Translations under genes and position numbers: made by a program
Source of the DNA: Anaeromyxobacter soli
Lineage (GTDB): Bacteria; Myxococcota; Myxococcia; Myxococcales; Anaeromyxobacteraceae
Length of the DNA stretch: 64,000 bases
Direction of reading: 5' to 3'
NCBI RefSeq assembly: GCF_022808855.1
Contig: NZ_JAKZLF010000021.1
Location: forward strand, 1 to 64,000
Shown: one piece after another, positions 51,301 through 59,892 of the stretch
Layout: each line of letters starts with the position of its first letter
How positions within the stretch are numbered: position 1 is the first letter of the stretch
Notes under the pieces: model-generated
What the model saw: only the letters and a program-made list of their open reading frames with translations
The model's database searches: none
Told to the model about the DNA's origin: nothing

Positions 51301-52645
51301 CCCCACCACCGCCGTCGACCTCGCCGGGCGCATCGGGCTCTCCGAAAGCGCCGCCGCGTCCGCGCTGCTCCGCCTCGAGGCCGAGGGGCTCGTCCTTCGC
51401 GGCTCCTTCCTCGCCGGATCGCCCTGGTCCGCCGACGCGCCGCACTGGTGCGAGCGGAGCGTGCTCGCGCGCATCCACCGCCTCACCCTCGGCCGGCTGC
51501 GCCGCGAGATCGAGCCCGCCAGCGCCGCCGTGTTCCTCCGCTTCCTCGCGCGCTGGCAGCACGTCGCGCCGGGCACGCGGCTCCACGGCGCGCGCGGCCT
51601 CGCCGAGGTCCTGGGAATGCTCCAGGGCTTTCACGCCGCCGCGGGCGCGTGGGAGCGCGATCTCCTGCCCGCGCGCGTCGCAGGCTACGAGCCCGGCCTG
51701 CTGGACGGGCTGTGCTCGTCCGGCGAGGTCGCCTGGGGCCGGCTGCACGTGGCGCCGCCGCAGGACGGCCCGCCGCGCCGCAAGGGCGCCCCCACCCGCT
51801 CGGCCCCGGTGACGCTCGCGCTGCGCGAGGAGCTCCCCTGGCTGCTCGAGGCCATCGCGCCCGAGCGACCGCCGCTCGGCGAGATCGCGGGCGCGCTCGT
51901 CGCGGTGCTCGCGCGGCGTGGCGCCTCGTTCCTCGCCGAGCTCGCACCGGCGGTCGGCGCACCGCCCGGAGAGACGGAGGAGGCGCTGTGGGAGCTCGTG
52001 TCGGCGGGGCTCGTGACCTGCGACGGGTTCGCGGGGCTGCGCGCGCTCGTCGCGCCGCCGGCGCGCGGGCGGGCCGCCCGACCGGGCAGCGCGGGGGGAC
52101 GGTGGGCGCTGCTGAGGCCGACCCCGACCGAGAGTTCCGCGCTTCGTCCCACGGACCGCGTCGCGGCCGGCTCGAGCTCGTCCCGCCCGACCGAGAGTTC
52201 CGCGCCACGTACCGCCGGACGCGGGACGGACGGCGACCTCTCCCCGGAGACGCTCGACCGCGTGGCGCGCCAGTACCTGCGCCGCTACGGCGTCGTCTTC
52301 CGCGATGTCCTGGCTCGCGAGTCTCGCCCGCCGCCCTGGCGCGATCTCGTCCGCGTCTACCGGTCGCTCGAGGCGCGCGGTGAGATCCGCGGCGGTCGCT
52401 TCGTGGTGGGCTTCAGCGGTGAGCAGTTCGCGCTGCCGGAAGCGGTGGACGCGCTCCGCGCCGCGCGGCGCGCGGGGGATGGGAACCCCGACCGGCTCGA
52501 CCTCTCCGCGTCCGACCCGCTGAACCTCGCCGGCATCCTCACTCCCGGGCCGCGCATTCCCGCCGCGCCAGGGAGCCGCGTCATGCTCGAGGGCGGCGTT
52601 CCCGTCGCCGCGATCGTGCAGGGCACGCAGGCGGGGACGGGGTGA
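48305..52645 (+). CDS. lhr: Large Lhr-type ATP-dependent helicase
   Basis: The protein has 1446 residues, near the 1500 of mycobacterial and E. coli Lhr. Helicase motifs are Walker A APTGSGKT at 41-48, VDEIHAL (DEIH box), GLSATVDPVEEVA, TLVFVGTRRLAERAAHALVE and IGRAAHVRGG. It is a 3'-5' DNA/RNA helicase with a winged-helix and beta-barrel core; the C-terminal region (about 900 residues) is typical of Lhr, and a repair role has been reported. A Ser/Thr/Pro-rich linker at ~942-978 and a second at ~1275-1318 are low-complexity and unusual. It converges on the cobC phosphatase gene, 21 bp away. Confidence 0.93.
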   Translation: MLDSFHPVVRDWFTRRFGDATEPQTPAWREIDARRDVLVSAPTGSGKTLAAFLHAIDALLKEGLAGELGDRTRVVYVSPLRALGNDITRNLQAPLAEIRAAAHAAGLTLPELRVAVRTGDTPASARRKLLLRPPHILVTTPESLYLLLTSESGRASLGDVEAVIVDEIHALAGDKRGAHLALSLERLEALARRRPQRIGLSATVDPVEEVARFLVGSERVDPRGRPRCAIVEVGRRRRFDVAIEVPRDELSSVASRELWAETYDRVADLIREHRSTLVFVGTRRLAERAAHALVERLGEGAVSAHHGSLSRERRLATEEKLKAGALRAVVATASLELGIDVGEVDLVVQLGSPGAISTGTQRIGRAAHVRGGTPKGRLFPMSRDELVECAALVRGLRRARLEPVAVRAAPLDVLAQQLVAEATCGSIHEDRLYALARRAWPYHDLARADFDAVVEMLSEGIATTPGRTTALLHRDGVHGRVKARRGARIAALTGGGTIPDTAQYAVVAEPEGVTIGQVDEDFAVESLAGDVFLLGTTSWMIRRVEAGIVRVEDAHGAPPGVPFWNAEAPGRSGALSAEVSALRAELEPRLADPQAAVAWLAAEAALPEAGARQVVDYLAAGRAALGALPTQDTLVAERFFDEAGGMQLVLHAPFGARTNRAFGLALRKRFCRTFDFELQAAATDDGVLLSLGPQHAFPLETIFSYVTPATLDEVLEQAVLQAPMFGVRWRWNATRALAIPRLFRGKRMPPPIARMRAEDLLAAVFPAQVACQDNAPGGPIEVPAHPLVRETLRDCLTEAMDAAGLRSLLARIAAGEVRLLAVDTPEPSPLSHELLNARPWAFLDDAPLEERRARAVAVRRSLPAAEASGIGALDPAAIAEVAEQVWPAPRDADEVHDALLDLGILPLAPASGWERWLGELEAAGRAAVMTVGERRWWVAAERVGTARGAAGGMGGSTSTSTASPTSNPTFSPPLSPLASERIPEDPVLALVRGWVTHLGPTTAVDLAGRIGLSESAAASALLRLEAEGLVLRGSFLAGSPWSADAPHWCERSVLARIHRLTLGRLRREIEPASAAVFLRFLARWQHVAPGTRLHGARGLAEVLGMLQGFHAAAGAWERDLLPARVAGYEPGLLDGLCSSGEVAWGRLHVAPPQDGPPRRKGAPTRSAPVTLALREELPWLLEAIAPERPPLGEIAGALVAVLARRGASFLAELAPAVGAPPGETEEALWELVSAGLVTCDGFAGLRALVAPPARGRAARPGSAGGRWALLRPTPTESSALRPTDRVAAGSSSSRPTESSAPRTAGRGTDGDLSPETLDRVARQYLRRYGVVFRDVLARESRPPPWRDLVRVYRSLEARGEIRGGRFVVGFSGEQFALPEAVDALRAARRAGDGNPDRLDLSASDPLNLAGILTPGPRIPAAPGSRVMLEGGVPVAAIVQGTQAGTG
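51171..51237 (+). repeat. GACC/CCCT composite tract inside lhr
   Basis: A run of imperfect GACCTCGA/GACCGCGA units is followed by CCCTCCCCTCTCCCC and encodes the STSTSTASPTSNPTFSPPL linker. The same composite is seen at 22866-22950, suggesting a dispersed element in the coding sequence. Confidence 0.4.
52123..52205 (+). repeat. 20-bp direct repeat inside lhr
   Basis: CCCGACCGAGAGTTCCGCGC occurs at 52123-52142 and 52186-52205. The 63-bp spacing is 21 codons, so the duplication keeps frame and encodes PTESSALR and PTESSAPR in a disordered linker. Confidence 0.7.
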
Positions 52646-52666
52646 TGGTGACGGCGGCGATACCTC

Positions 52667-53335
52667 CTAGCGCGCCCCGGGAACCGGGGGCCGGGGGGCC
52701 GGGTCCGGACCAGCGCGGCCGGGACCCCCGTTGACGAGCCGAACGACGGCGCCGCTCTCGAACCAGTCGAGCAGGTTCACGGCGCCGGGCACCTGATCGA
52801 TGCGGAACGACTCCGCGGCCTCCATCCCGAGCGCGTCCGCCAGGATTGCCCGGTTCACGCCGGCATGGGCGACCACCAGCACCGTCTCGCCGGGGTGCTT
52901 CGCGCGGAGAGCGGCCATCGCCTCGAGGGCACGAGCCGAAATGCCCGGGAACCCGTCTCCGCCGGGGAACGTGACCTCGTGCGGGCGCGCGAGCCAGGCG
53001 GCGCAGGTCTCCGGGTCGCGCGCTCGTGCCTCCTCCCAGGTGAGCCCCTCGAACGCGCCGAAGTCCACCTCCCGGAGTCCCGGCACCTGCTCGATCCCGA
53101 GCGAGCGGCCGGCGGCGAGGAGCCGCGCCGTCTGCATTGCACGCCGCGCCGGGCTCGCGCACACCGCCGCGACCTCGATCTCGCGGAGCCAGCGCGCCAC
53201 CCGGCGGATCCGCGCCCTTCCCGCCGCCGAGAGCGGCGGATCGAGCCGCCCGCAGATCCGCCCCGGCTCGATCGCCGCCTCGCCGTGCCGCACGAGGATG
53301 ACGCGCGTCGCGCCGCTCGGCCGCGGGGCTATCAC
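52667..53335 (-). CDS. cobC: Histidine phosphatase, probable alpha-ribazole phosphatase (CobC)
   Basis: The protein has 222 residues. VILVRHGEAAIEPGRICGRLDPPLS contains the RHGE phosphohistidine motif, and VLVVAHAGVNRAIL the second His. It belongs to the phosphoglycerate-mutase-like family. In a cobalamin operon it is expected to remove phosphate from alpha-ribazole 5'-phosphate. A general phosphatase is possible. It is the last gene of the operon; its GTG overlaps the cobS stop by 4 bp. Confidence 0.85.
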   Translation of the reverse strand: MIAPRPSGATRVILVRHGEAAIEPGRICGRLDPPLSAAGRARIRRVARWLREIEVAAVCASPARRAMQTARLLAAGRSLGIEQVPGLREVDFGAFEGLTWEEARARDPETCAAWLARPHEVTFPGGDGFPGISARALEAMAALRAKHPGETVLVVAHAGVNRAILADALGMEAAESFRIDQVPGAVNLLDWFESGAVVRLVNGGPGRAGPDPAPRPPVPGAR

Positions 53336-54075
53336 GGCGCCGCCAGCCCCACGCCGAGCACGAGCACGAGCGCCTCGGCGAGCTCGCCCGTGGCCCCCAG
53401 CGTGTCGCCGGTCATCCCGCCGATGCGGCGACGGCAAAACCCGGCGAACGCGGCGCCGGCGAGCGCGACCGTCGCCCACGCCACCGCGCCCCGGACTCCC
53501 GCGAGGCCGAGCGCGACGCCGAGCGCGAGCGCCGTCGCGCCGGCCACCTCGGGCGGGCCGACGTGCGCCGCCACCGAGGCCCCGAGCCCGTCGGGCCGCG
53601 CACTCGGCGCGAGGCGGGCGACAGGCACGAGCACCCAGCGCGACAGCGCGCCCGCGAGCGGGAGCCATGCGGCGGCGCCGGGCCGACTGAGGAGTGCCGC
53701 GATCGCGGCCACCTTCACGAGCAGCGCGAGGACGAGCGCCGCGGCGCCGTAGGCGCCCACCGCGTGATCGCGCATGATCCGCAGCGCGTCCTCCGCGTTC
53801 CTTCCGCCTCCGAGCCCATCGGCGGTGTCGGCGAGGCCGTCCAGGTGAAGCGCGCCCGTCATCGCGGTCCCGAGCGCGACGACGAGGATCGCCGCGAGAG
53901 GCGGCGGCAGCGCGCGGACGAGGAGGAGGCCGGCGGCAGCGAGGACCGCGCCGAGCGCGGCGCCCACCGCGGGGAAGAACAGCATCGCGCGCCCCACCTC
54001 GCGCGCGCCCGCCTCCGCCCGCACCGGCGCCGGGAGCCGCGTCAGAAACGCGAGCGCGACCGCGAGCCGGCTCAC
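53332..54075 (-). CDS. cobS: Cobalamin synthase (adenosylcobinamide-GDP ribazoletransferase)
   Basis: The protein has 247 residues with about six membrane helices. It joins adenosylcobinamide-GDP and alpha-ribazole (phosphate) at the inner membrane. Signature segments are ALAFLTRLPAPV, ALHLDGLADTADGLGGGRNAEDALRIMRDHAVGAYG with the Asp-rich motif, and GGMTGDTLGATGELAEALVL. The GTG overlaps the cobQ stop. Confidence 0.95.
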   Translation of the reverse strand: MSRLAVALAFLTRLPAPVRAEAGAREVGRAMLFFPAVGAALGAVLAAAGLLLVRALPPPLAAILVVALGTAMTGALHLDGLADTADGLGGGRNAEDALRIMRDHAVGAYGAAALVLALLVKVAAIAALLSRPGAAAWLPLAGALSRWVLVPVARLAPSARPDGLGASVAAHVGPPEVAGATALALGVALGLAGVRGAVAWATVALAGAAFAGFCRRRIGGMTGDTLGATGELAEALVLVLGVGLAAP

Positions 54076-55613
54076 GCGCCCACCGCCGCCGGCCGGGCGA
54101 CCCTGACGCCCGCGAGCCCGCAGAGGAGCTCCCAGTCGAGGTGTGTGGCGAGCGCGTCGGCGAGCCGGTCGTACTCCGCATCGCGGCTGGGGATGAGCGG
54201 GCCCGCGGGCGCGGCGAGGCTCCGCCGGTCGCGGAGCCGCGCGAGCAGCGCCGCGCGCACTGCGTCGTCCTCGAGCACGCCGTGGACGAGCGTCCCGACG
54301 ACGGCGCCGTCCGCCGACACCGCCCCGTCCTCCGCATCGCACGCCGCCCCGTTCCGCGCGACGAGCCGAAGCGCCGGCGCTCCGGAGAGCCGCTCGACCT
54401 CTCCCATGTGGATCTCGTACCCGCGCACCTCGCCGCCGCCGGCGGGGGCGAGCAGCCTGGCGGCCGCGTGCGCGCGCACGCGCGCGGTCGTCTTCTGCCG
54501 CCGGAAGCGAGTCACGATCGGAAGGATCCCGAGCCCGGCCACCTCGGCCTCATCCGACTCCACGCCATCCGGGTCGAGCAGCGCGTCGCCGAGCATCTGG
54601 CAGCCACCGCACACCGCGAGGACCGGCTCGCCTCGCGCAGCGCGCTCCCGGAGCGCCGGCGCGACGCCGCTCTCGCGGACCCAGCGCAGGTCCGCCGCGG
54701 TGCTCTTCGATCCCGGAACGATCACGAGATCCGCGCCGCGCAGCTCCTCCGGCCGATCGACGTAGCGCACCACCACGCCCGGCTCGTGCTCGAGCGCGTC
54801 GAACTCGTCGTAGTTCGAGATGCGCGGGAGCCGCACGATCGCGATCTCCAGCTCGCCCGGCGCGGCCCGTCGGGTCCGCCAGCGATGGTCGAGCGAGACC
54901 GAGTCCTCCTCCGAGATCCGCAGCCCGCGCAGGTACGGGAGCACGCCCGCGACCGGCACGCCCGTCCGCTCGCGCAGGAACGCGAGCCCCGGCTCGAGGA
55001 GCCTGAGGTCGCCCCGGAACTTGTTCACGAGGAAGCCGCCCACGAGCGCGCGCTCGTCGGGCTCGAGGAGCATCAGCGTCCCGACGAAGGCCGCCAGGAC
55101 GCCGCCCCGATCGATGTCGCCCACGAGGAGCACCCGCGCGCCGGCCGCCTTCGCGACGTCCATGTTGACGATGTCGCGTTCCTTCAGGTTCACCTCTGCG
55201 GGGCTCCCGGCGCCCTCGATCACGACGAGGTCGACCTGGAGGCGGAGCCGCGCGAGCGCCTCGCGCACCACGGCCCGCAGCTCGGGCTTCCGGGCGTGAT
55301 AGTCGGCGGCGCTCATGCTCCCCGATGGACTGCCGAGCACGATCACCTGCGAGCGGGAGTCCCCCTCGGGCTTGAGCAGGATCGGGTTCATGTCGACGGC
55401 GGCGTCGATGCCGGCCGCCTCCGCCTGCACCGCCTGGGCGCGTCCGATCTCGCCGCCGTCCACGGTCACGGCGGAGTTGAGGGCCATGTTCTGGGCCTTG
55501 AAGGGCGCGACGCGCAGGCCCGCCCGCCGGAACAGCCGGCACAGGCCGGTGACGACGAGACTCTTGCCGACCGACGAGGCTGTCCCCTGCACCATGATGA
55601 CGGCGGCGGTCAT
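54072..55613 (-). CDS. cobQ: Cobyric acid synthase (CobQ/CbiP)
   Basis: The protein has 513 residues. It amidates side chains b, d, e and g of adenosylcobyrinic acid a,c-diamide using glutamine and ATP. The dethiobiotin-synthase-like N-domain has VQGTASSVGKS and KAQNMALNSAVTVDGGEIGRAQ, with EGAGSPAEVNL and GDIDRGGVLAAFVGT. The glutaminase domain (~250-480) carries Cys in AVCGGCQMLGDALLD and the HMGEVE histidine. The ATG overlaps the stop of the upstream CobD gene. Confidence 0.96.
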   Translation of the reverse strand: MTAAVIMVQGTASSVGKSLVVTGLCRLFRRAGLRVAPFKAQNMALNSAVTVDGGEIGRAQAVQAEAAGIDAAVDMNPILLKPEGDSRSQVIVLGSPSGSMSAADYHARKPELRAVVREALARLRLQVDLVVIEGAGSPAEVNLKERDIVNMDVAKAAGARVLLVGDIDRGGVLAAFVGTLMLLEPDERALVGGFLVNKFRGDLRLLEPGLAFLRERTGVPVAGVLPYLRGLRISEEDSVSLDHRWRTRRAAPGELEIAIVRLPRISNYDEFDALEHEPGVVVRYVDRPEELRGADLVIVPGSKSTAADLRWVRESGVAPALRERAARGEPVLAVCGGCQMLGDALLDPDGVESDEAEVAGLGILPIVTRFRRQKTTARVRAHAAARLLAPAGGGEVRGYEIHMGEVERLSGAPALRLVARNGAACDAEDGAVSADGAVVGTLVHGVLEDDAVRAALLARLRDRRSLAAPAGPLIPSRDAEYDRLADALATHLDWELLCGLAGVRVARPAAVGA

Positions 55614-56671
55614 GACAGCTCCTTCTCGAGCGAGGCGAGGAACACCTCGCGGTCTTGGGCGGGCCGCGCCGCGACGCGGACGAAGCCGGGGAGGCCGAAC
55701 GACGTGCAGTCCCGCACCAGCACGCGTCGCGCGAGCAGCCGCCGGCGCAACGCGGCGCCGTCGCCGGCGCGGAACACGAGGTAGGGCGCGACGGAGGGCG
55801 GCGCCTCGAGGCCGAGCCGGGCGAGGCCCTGGCGGAGCGCCTCCCGGTCGACCGAGAGCCGGGCCCGGCTCGCCGCCACGAACGGTTCCTCGCCGAGCGC
55901 GGCGAGCGCGGCGGCCTGCGCGGGGGCGCTCGTCGACCAGGTCGGGCGCGCTGCGTCGAGGGCGGCGATGAGCCCGGGGTCGGCGAGGAGATACCCCACT
56001 CGCAGACCCGGGATGGCGTGCTCCTTGGTGAGGGAGCGGACGCGCGCGACGTTGAGGGGGAGCGTGACGTCCGCCTCGGCGTGCCGGTCGGAGAGCGCGA
56101 GGAACGACTCGTCGAGGACGAAGAGGACGTGGGGGTGTGCGCGCGCGAGGCGCGCGACGTCGGCGGAGGGCACGGCGGCGCCGGCGGGGCTCGTCGGCGA
56201 GGCGAGGTAGGCGGCGGCGGCGCCCGAGGACGCGAGCCGCTCGGACACCGCCTCGAAGTCCACCGAGAGCCCACGCGCCGGGTCGGGCGACCACTCGATC
56301 GCGTCGCCGCCGGCAGCCGCGACGCCCGCGCGGAACTCCGAGAACGCGGGCTCGACGACCAGCGCTCGCCTGCCCGCGCGCGCGACGTGGCGGGCGAGAT
56401 CCCACAGGAGCTCCGCCGCGCCGTGCGCGAACAGGACGCCGCCCGGCTCGACCCGCCACCGCGCGGCGAGGGCCGCCCGGACCGTCTCGGCCCGAGGCTC
56501 AGGGTAGCGCGAGACGTCCGCGCCCCGCGCCGCCGCCGCGACGGCCGGCGCAGGGCCGTACGGGTTCACGTTCACGCTGAAGTCGATCACGTCGGCGGCC
56601 GCGAGACCGAGCGCGGCGAGCTCGGCGGCGACGGGGCCGCCGTGGACGCGGGGCCGGTCAGGCGAGCTCAC
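55610..56671 (-). CDS. cobD: PLP-dependent L-threonine-O-3-phosphate decarboxylase (CobD/CobC)
   Basis: The protein has 353 residues of aspartate-aminotransferase fold type I. The N-terminus ([26 protein letters not shown]) is characteristic. [13 protein letters not shown] and the PLP-lysine motif [20 protein letters not shown] are present. It makes (R)-1-amino-2-propanol phosphate for the nucleotide loop. This reaction needs L-threonine phosphate; no PduX gene is seen in the window. It overlaps cbiB by 14 bp. Confidence 0.9.
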   Translation of the reverse strand: MSSPDRPRVHGGPVAAELAALGLAAADVIDFSVNVNPYGPAPAVAAAARGADVSRYPEPRAETVRAALAARWRVEPGGVLFAHGAAELLWDLARHVARAGRRALVVEPAFSEFRAGVAAAGGDAIEWSPDPARGLSVDFEAVSERLASSGAAAAYLASPTSPAGAAVPSADVARLARAHPHVLFVLDESFLALSDRHAEADVTLPLNVARVRSLTKEHAIPGLRVGYLLADPGLIAALDAARPTWSTSAPAQAAALAALGEEPFVAASRARLSVDREALRQGLARLGLEAPPSVAPYLVFRAGDGAALRRRLLARRVLVRDCTSFGLPGFVRVAARPAQDREVFLASLEKELS

Positions 56672-57605
56672 GCCATCCCCCCGTCGCCGCGGCGAGCGCG
56701 ACCCCGACCGCCGCGGCGGCGACCGCCGCGAGCAAGGCGATCCGCCACGCCGCCGAGATGGTTTCCGCGGTGACCGGCCGGATCGGATCGCCGAGCCGGT
56801 ACTGCCCGACCTTCTCGAGCTCGACGCCGAGCAGGCCGGCCATCGCCGCCATCGGGCGCCCGGCGTTCGGGCTCTCGGTCCGGGCGCCGTCGCGCAGGAG
56901 CACCGCCAGCCCGCGCCGCGCGTCGGCGCCGCAGGCGAGCCCCGCGACGAGGAGGAGCGCGGCGGTGACGCGCGCAGGGACGAGGTTCAGGAGATCGTCG
57001 AGCCGGGCTGAGGCCTTGCCGAGCCACTCGTGCCGCCCGCGGTACCCGACCCGCGCGTCGAGCGTGTTCACCGCGCGGTACGCGACCGCGCCGGGGACGC
57101 CGAGGACCGCCCAGAAGAGGAGCGGCGCGACCGCGCTGTCGGACGCGTTCTCCGCCACGGACTCCACCGCCGCCGCCGCCACGAGCGGCGCGTCCAGGCG
57201 GTCCGGGTCCCGGCTGCAGAGCGCCCGCAGCGCCGCGCGCGCCTCGTCGAGCGCGCCCCGCCCGAGCGCGCGCGACACCGCGCCCGCCGCGTCGCCGAGG
57301 GCGCGCACCGCGAAGCTCGACTTGAGCAGCATCGCCTCCACCGCGATCGAGAGCGCCGGCCACGGTCGCGCAGCCAGGCAGAGGAGCAGGGCGCCGCCAG
57401 CGAAGAGCGCCGGCAGCGCGAGCGCCATCACCGCGCCGTATGCCAGCGGCCCGGCGCGACCGGCTACGGGGGCGCGCCGCTCGAGCGCCGAGATCGCCCA
57501 CCCCATCCAGACGACCGGGTGCAGGCGCGCCGGGAACTCGCCGATGACGAGGTCGAGCGTGAGGGCGCCGGCGAGGACCGACGCTGCGTGGAGCCCGGGC
57601 GACAT
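56658..57605 (-). CDS. cbiB: Adenosylcobinamide-phosphate synthase (CbiB/CobD)
   Basis: The protein has 315 residues with about five membrane helices. Landmarks are [82 protein letters not shown] and [32 protein letters not shown]. It attaches aminopropanol (phosphate) to adenosylcobyric acid at the membrane. It starts 3 nt after the cobT stop and overlaps the next gene by 14 bp. Confidence 0.95.
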   Translation of the reverse strand: MSPGLHAASVLAGALTLDLVIGEFPARLHPVVWMGWAISALERRAPVAGRAGPLAYGAVMALALPALFAGGALLLCLAARPWPALSIAVEAMLLKSSFAVRALGDAAGAVSRALGRGALDEARAALRALCSRDPDRLDAPLVAAAAVESVAENASDSAVAPLLFWAVLGVPGAVAYRAVNTLDARVGYRGRHEWLGKASARLDDLLNLVPARVTAALLLVAGLACGADARRGLAVLLRDGARTESPNAGRPMAAMAGLLGVELEKVGQYRLGDPIRPVTAETISAAWRIALLAAVAAAAVGVALAAATGGWRELA

Positions 57606-57608
57606 TCG

Positions 57609-58667
57609 TCAGCGCCCCGCGTCGGTGACGCCCGCGCCCTCGAACGTCGCCATCTCGTCGAGCACGCGGGCGGCGGCCTCGATGACGTGGAACGCGAGCG
57701 CCGCGCCAGTCCCCTCGCCGAGCCGCAGGTCGAGAGCGAGGAGCGGCTCCTTGCCGAGCGCGCGCAGCACGGCGCGGTGGCCCGCCTCCACGGAGCGGTG
57801 CGACGCGAGCACCGCGTCCGCGGCGCGCGGCGCGAGGCGCGCGGCGGCGAGGGCGGCGGCGCTCGCGATGAACCCGTCCGTCACCACGGGCACGCGGCGC
57901 GCGGCCGCGCCGAGGACCACCCCGGCGAGCCCGGCGATCTCGAACCCGCCCAGCGCGGCGAGCGTGCCGAGCGGGTCGGACGGATCGGGACGGTTCACCG
58001 CGAGCGCGCGATTCACGACGTCGACCTTGTGTGCGTGAGTGGCGTCGTCGATCCCGGTGCCACGCCCGGTGACCTCGGCCGCGGGGAGGCCCGTGAACGC
58101 AGCGGTGAGCGCGCTCGCCGGCGTGGTGTTGCCGATGCCCATCTCCCCGATCCCGAGCACGTGCACGCCCTCGTCGGCGAGCTCGCGAGCGACGCCGATC
58201 CCGGCCTCGACCGCCCTGGCCGCCTCCTCGCGGGTCATCGCCGGGCCGCGCGCCAGGTTGCGCGTGCCCGCCCCGATGCGCCGGTCGCGCACGCCCGCGA
58301 GCCCGGGGATGGGGAGCTTCACGCCCATGTCCACGACGATCACCCTGGCGCCGGCGTGCCGCGCGAGCACGTTGATCGCCGCGCCGCCGGCAGCGAAGTT
58401 GGCGACCATCTGCGCGGTCACCTCCTGGGGGTACGCCGAGACGCCCTCGGCGGCGACCCCGTGGTCGCCGGCCATCACCACCACCGCCTTCACGGCCGCG
58501 CGCGGCGTGGCGGTGCCCTGGATCGCGGCGAGCGCGCAGGCGATCTCCTCCAGGCGCCCGAGGCTTCCGCGCGGCTTGGTCTTGCCGTCGAGCCGGCGTT
58601 GCACGGCGGCGGCGGCGGCCGAGTCGGGCAGGGGGATCGCGGCGCAGGTGGTCTCGAGCGAGGTCAT
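57609..58667 (-). CDS. cobT: Nicotinate-nucleotide-dimethylbenzimidazole phosphoribosyltransferase
   Basis: The protein has 352 residues, standard size. It makes alpha-ribazole 5'-phosphate from DMB and nicotinate mononucleotide. Motifs are QRRLDGKTKPRGSLGRLE, VMAGDHGVAAEGVSAYPQEVTAQM, GIGEMGIGNTTPASA, DGFIASAAALAA and GEGTGAALA with the catalytic Glu. The ATG was chosen for GGAG 8 nt upstream and family start. It overlaps cobU by 4 bp. Confidence 0.97.
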   Translation of the reverse strand: MTSLETTCAAIPLPDSAAAAAVQRRLDGKTKPRGSLGRLEEIACALAAIQGTATPRAAVKAVVVMAGDHGVAAEGVSAYPQEVTAQMVANFAAGGAAINVLARHAGARVIVVDMGVKLPIPGLAGVRDRRIGAGTRNLARGPAMTREEAARAVEAGIGVARELADEGVHVLGIGEMGIGNTTPASALTAAFTGLPAAEVTGRGTGIDDATHAHKVDVVNRALAVNRPDPSDPLGTLAALGGFEIAGLAGVVLGAAARRVPVVTDGFIASAAALAAARLAPRAADAVLASHRSVEAGHRAVLRALGKEPLLALDLRLGEGTGAALAFHVIEAAARVLDEMATFEGAGVTDAGR

Positions 58668-59221
58668 GGTGGGGTCTCCGGGTGGATGAGGGTGAGGGGG
58701 CCGGGGCGGAGGCGCAGGACGCACCCGAGGGTCGCGAGATAGATGCGGTCGGCGTCGCGGGCGAGCCGCTGGTGAGCGCGGCCGGCCGCGTCGCGGAACG
58801 CGCGCCCGAGGGCGCTCTCCGGCACGACGCCCATGCCCACCTCGTTCGTGACGAGCACCGCGTGCACGCGGCGGCGCGCCAGCACCCCGGCGACGGCCTC
58901 GACCTGCGCCGCGACGGCGGCGGCGCCGTCGCCGCGCAGGAGCAGGTTGGAGATCCAGAGCGTGAGGCAGTCGACGACGACCACGTCGGCGTCGGCGCGC
59001 TCGAGCGCGCCCGCGAGGTCGAGCGGCTCCTCCACCGTGAGGAACGCGCCGCCGCGCTCCGCGTGGTGCGCGGCGATCCGCTCCTCCATCTCGCGATCGA
59101 ACGCCTGCGCGGTCGCCACGAAGACCCGGCGAGCGCCGAGCCCGCGCGCGAGGTGAAGCGCGAACGCGCTCTTCCCGGAGCGGACCCCACCACCCACGAG
59201 GACGATCTCCGCCGCGCTCAT
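58664..59221 (-). CDS. cobU: Adenosylcobinamide kinase/guanylyltransferase (CobU/CobP)
   Basis: The protein has 185 residues. P-loop GGVRSGKSAFAL, then FVATAQAFDREMEERIAAHHAERGG, VDCLTLWISNLL and VTNEVGMGVVPESALGRAFRDAAG are diagnostic. It phosphorylates adenosylcobinamide and transfers GMP to form adenosylcobinamide-GDP, the CobS substrate. The ATG overlaps cbiZ by 4 bp. Confidence 0.96.
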   Translation of the reverse strand: MSAAEIVLVGGGVRSGKSAFALHLARGLGARRVFVATAQAFDREMEERIAAHHAERGGAFLTVEEPLDLAGALERADADVVVVDCLTLWISNLLLRGDGAAAVAAQVEAVAGVLARRRVHAVLVTNEVGMGVVPESALGRAFRDAAGRAHQRLARDADRIYLATLGCVLRLRPGPLTLIHPETPP

Positions 59222-59892
59222 CGAGCCCGCTCCGAGAGCCACGCCGCCGCGCCGCGCGCCACCGCGTCGTGCACCGCCGCGCCGACCACGTAGCCGAGCG
59301 CCGTGTGCTTCCCGGCGTACCGCGCCCCGTTCGGCCGCTCCGGAGCGGCGATCACGATGCAGTCGGTGCCGGTGCCGCTCGCAGGCGCGCCGCTCATCTG
59401 GCTCGCGACGCCCGCCTCGCGCACCGCGAGCGTGCGCGCCTCGGCGGCGAGGGAGAGCGCCTCCAGCAGCGCCTCCTCGGAGAGCGGCACTCCGACCTGA
59501 CACAGCACGTTGATCGTCCCGATGCGCCCGGAGGGACCGGGAGGGTCGCCGGCGCGGAGCGCGTTCCCGAGCCCCACCGTGGCCACGCACCGCGCCGCGA
59601 CCTCGCCCGCGCGCCGCTCACAGACGACGTGCCGCGAGAGCGCCGCGCTGGTGAGGAGGCCGACCGCGTCGGCGAGGTCCGCCTCGGCGAGCTGCGTGGA
59701 GAGGAACCGCGCGGCATCCACGGGCGGCCGCAGCTCCCCGTCGTGCACCTCGCGCCAGGCGACCGCGCTCGCGATCCGGCGCCCGCCGTTCACGATCGCC
59801 CAGGAGAGGACCGCGTGCGGCCCAGGAAGGCGGACCACGAGCCAGCGACCGTCGAGCGCCGGGGCGCCGGCCCGCGCGAGGACGGCGGTCAT
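59218..59892 (-). CDS. cbiZ: Adenosylcobinamide amidohydrolase (CbiZ)
   Basis: The protein has 224 residues. The family signatures LLTSAALSRHVV, GTINVLCQVGVPLSEEALLEAL, SGTGTDCIVIAAP and KHTALGYVVGAAVHDAV are visible. CbiZ cleaves the aminopropanol arm from cobinamide or pseudo-B12, returning adenosylcobyric acid for rebuilding with DMB. Best known from archaea and Rhodobacter sphaeroides; its presence in a de novo operon shows a remodelling capability. Confidence 0.88.
   Translation of the reverse strand: MTAVLARAGAPALDGRWLVVRLPGPHAVLSWAIVNGGRRIASAVAWREVHDGELRPPVDAARFLSTQLAEADLADAVGLLTSAALSRHVVCERRAGEVAARCVATVGLGNALRAGDPPGPSGRIGTINVLCQVGVPLSEEALLEALSLAAEARTLAVREAGVASQMSGAPASGTGTDCIVIAAPERPNGARYAGKHTALGYVVGAAVHDAVARGAAAWLSERAR

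Noticed and set aside
47696-51748. A 1350-codon open frame on the minus strand across lhr
   Set aside because: Only its last ~173 codons match a family (DUF4442). The rest is Arg/Glu/Gly-rich antisense of lhr, typical of open frames in very GC-rich DNA.
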